Part shown: positions 6,057 through 6,193 of the stretch, in pieces
How positions within the stretch are numbered: the first letter of the stretch is position 1
How the letters are laid out: each line of letters begins with the position of its first letter
NCBI GenBank assembly: GCA_913054055.1
Contig: CAJXIT010000215.1
Location: forward strand, 1 to 6,193
Reading direction: 5' to 3'
Source: an uncultured Thalassolituus sp.
Lineage (GTDB): Bacteria; Pseudomonadota; Gammaproteobacteria; Pseudomonadales; Oceanobacteraceae
DNA: 6,193 bases
Translations under genes and position numbers: made by a program
Notes under the pieces: generated by a model
The model's input: only the letters and a program-made list of their open reading frames with translations
The model's database searches: none
Told to the model about the DNA's origin: nothing

Positions 6057-6193
6057 AGATTTGCCTGAGTGTCGAATCTATTAAGTAGCCCGAATCACAA
6101 ATCGCCTAAACCAAGTGAAAGGACGTAGCTTCCTTGTTTGAATGCTTTGCCTAGCTTCGCCAGTCAGAAAAGTGAGCCACCAAATAGTCTATT
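6057..6193. other. Non-coding right edge, no clear terminator
   Basis: No supported gene is seen. There is a weak inverted repeat AAGGA (6119-6123) and TCCTT (6131-6135) with a 7-base loop, followed only by GTTT. A second pair, GATTTG (6058-6063) and CAAATC (6098-6103), is also present. Neither is a convincing terminator for yegW. The window ends in a small palindrome, AATAGTCTATT (6183-6193). Confidence 0.5.

Noticed and set aside
6151..6192. Possible C-terminus of a reverse-strand gene entering from the right edge
   Set aside because: Only 13 codons before the stop are visible, too few to separate a real gene end from chance, and no good terminator follows it.

Overview
The window looks like chromosomal DNA from a marine gammaproteobacterium, most likely Vibrio or a close relative. 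The base composition is moderately AT-rich. Four of the five proteins read like full-length relatives of the Escherichia coli YegT, YegU, YegV and YegW proteins. This assignment rests on remembered family sequences, since no search could be run.

Layout: positions 1-380 are non-coding. They hold a five-unit tandem repeat (about 122-205), a nested inverted repeat (223-278) and a region of repeated TGGTATT boxes just before the first gene. Then come, all on the + strand: a nucleoside:H+ symporter-type transporter (yegT, 381-1664); an intergenic hairpin with a T tract that looks like an internal terminator (1673-1725); an ADP-ribosylglycohydrolase-fold enzyme (yegU, 1752-2774); a PfkB-family kinase (yegV, 2764-3717) overlapping yegU by 11 bases; a four-unit 17-bp tandem repeat (3751-3818); a strong intrinsic terminator (3827-3851); an MFS transporter of the oxalate/formate antiporter (OFA) type (3897-5168); and a GntR/HutC-type regulator (yegW, 5313-6056). 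The last 137 bases hold no gene that can be supported.

Working model (inference): YegT imports a nucleoside-like N-riboside, YegU hydrolyses its glycosidic bond, YegV phosphorylates a released product, and YegW senses the substrate or a phosphorylated intermediate and represses the operon. The substrate is not known to me for E. coli or for this organism. The OFA transporter between yegV and yegW is the unusual element. In E. coli, as I recall it, yegW follows yegV directly on the opposite strand, so both the orientation of yegW and the extra transporter differ here. The most interesting non-coding signals are the two unrelated tandem arrays flanking the yegTUV unit, the internal terminator that could set transporter/enzyme ratios, and candidate operators ahead of yegT and yegW.
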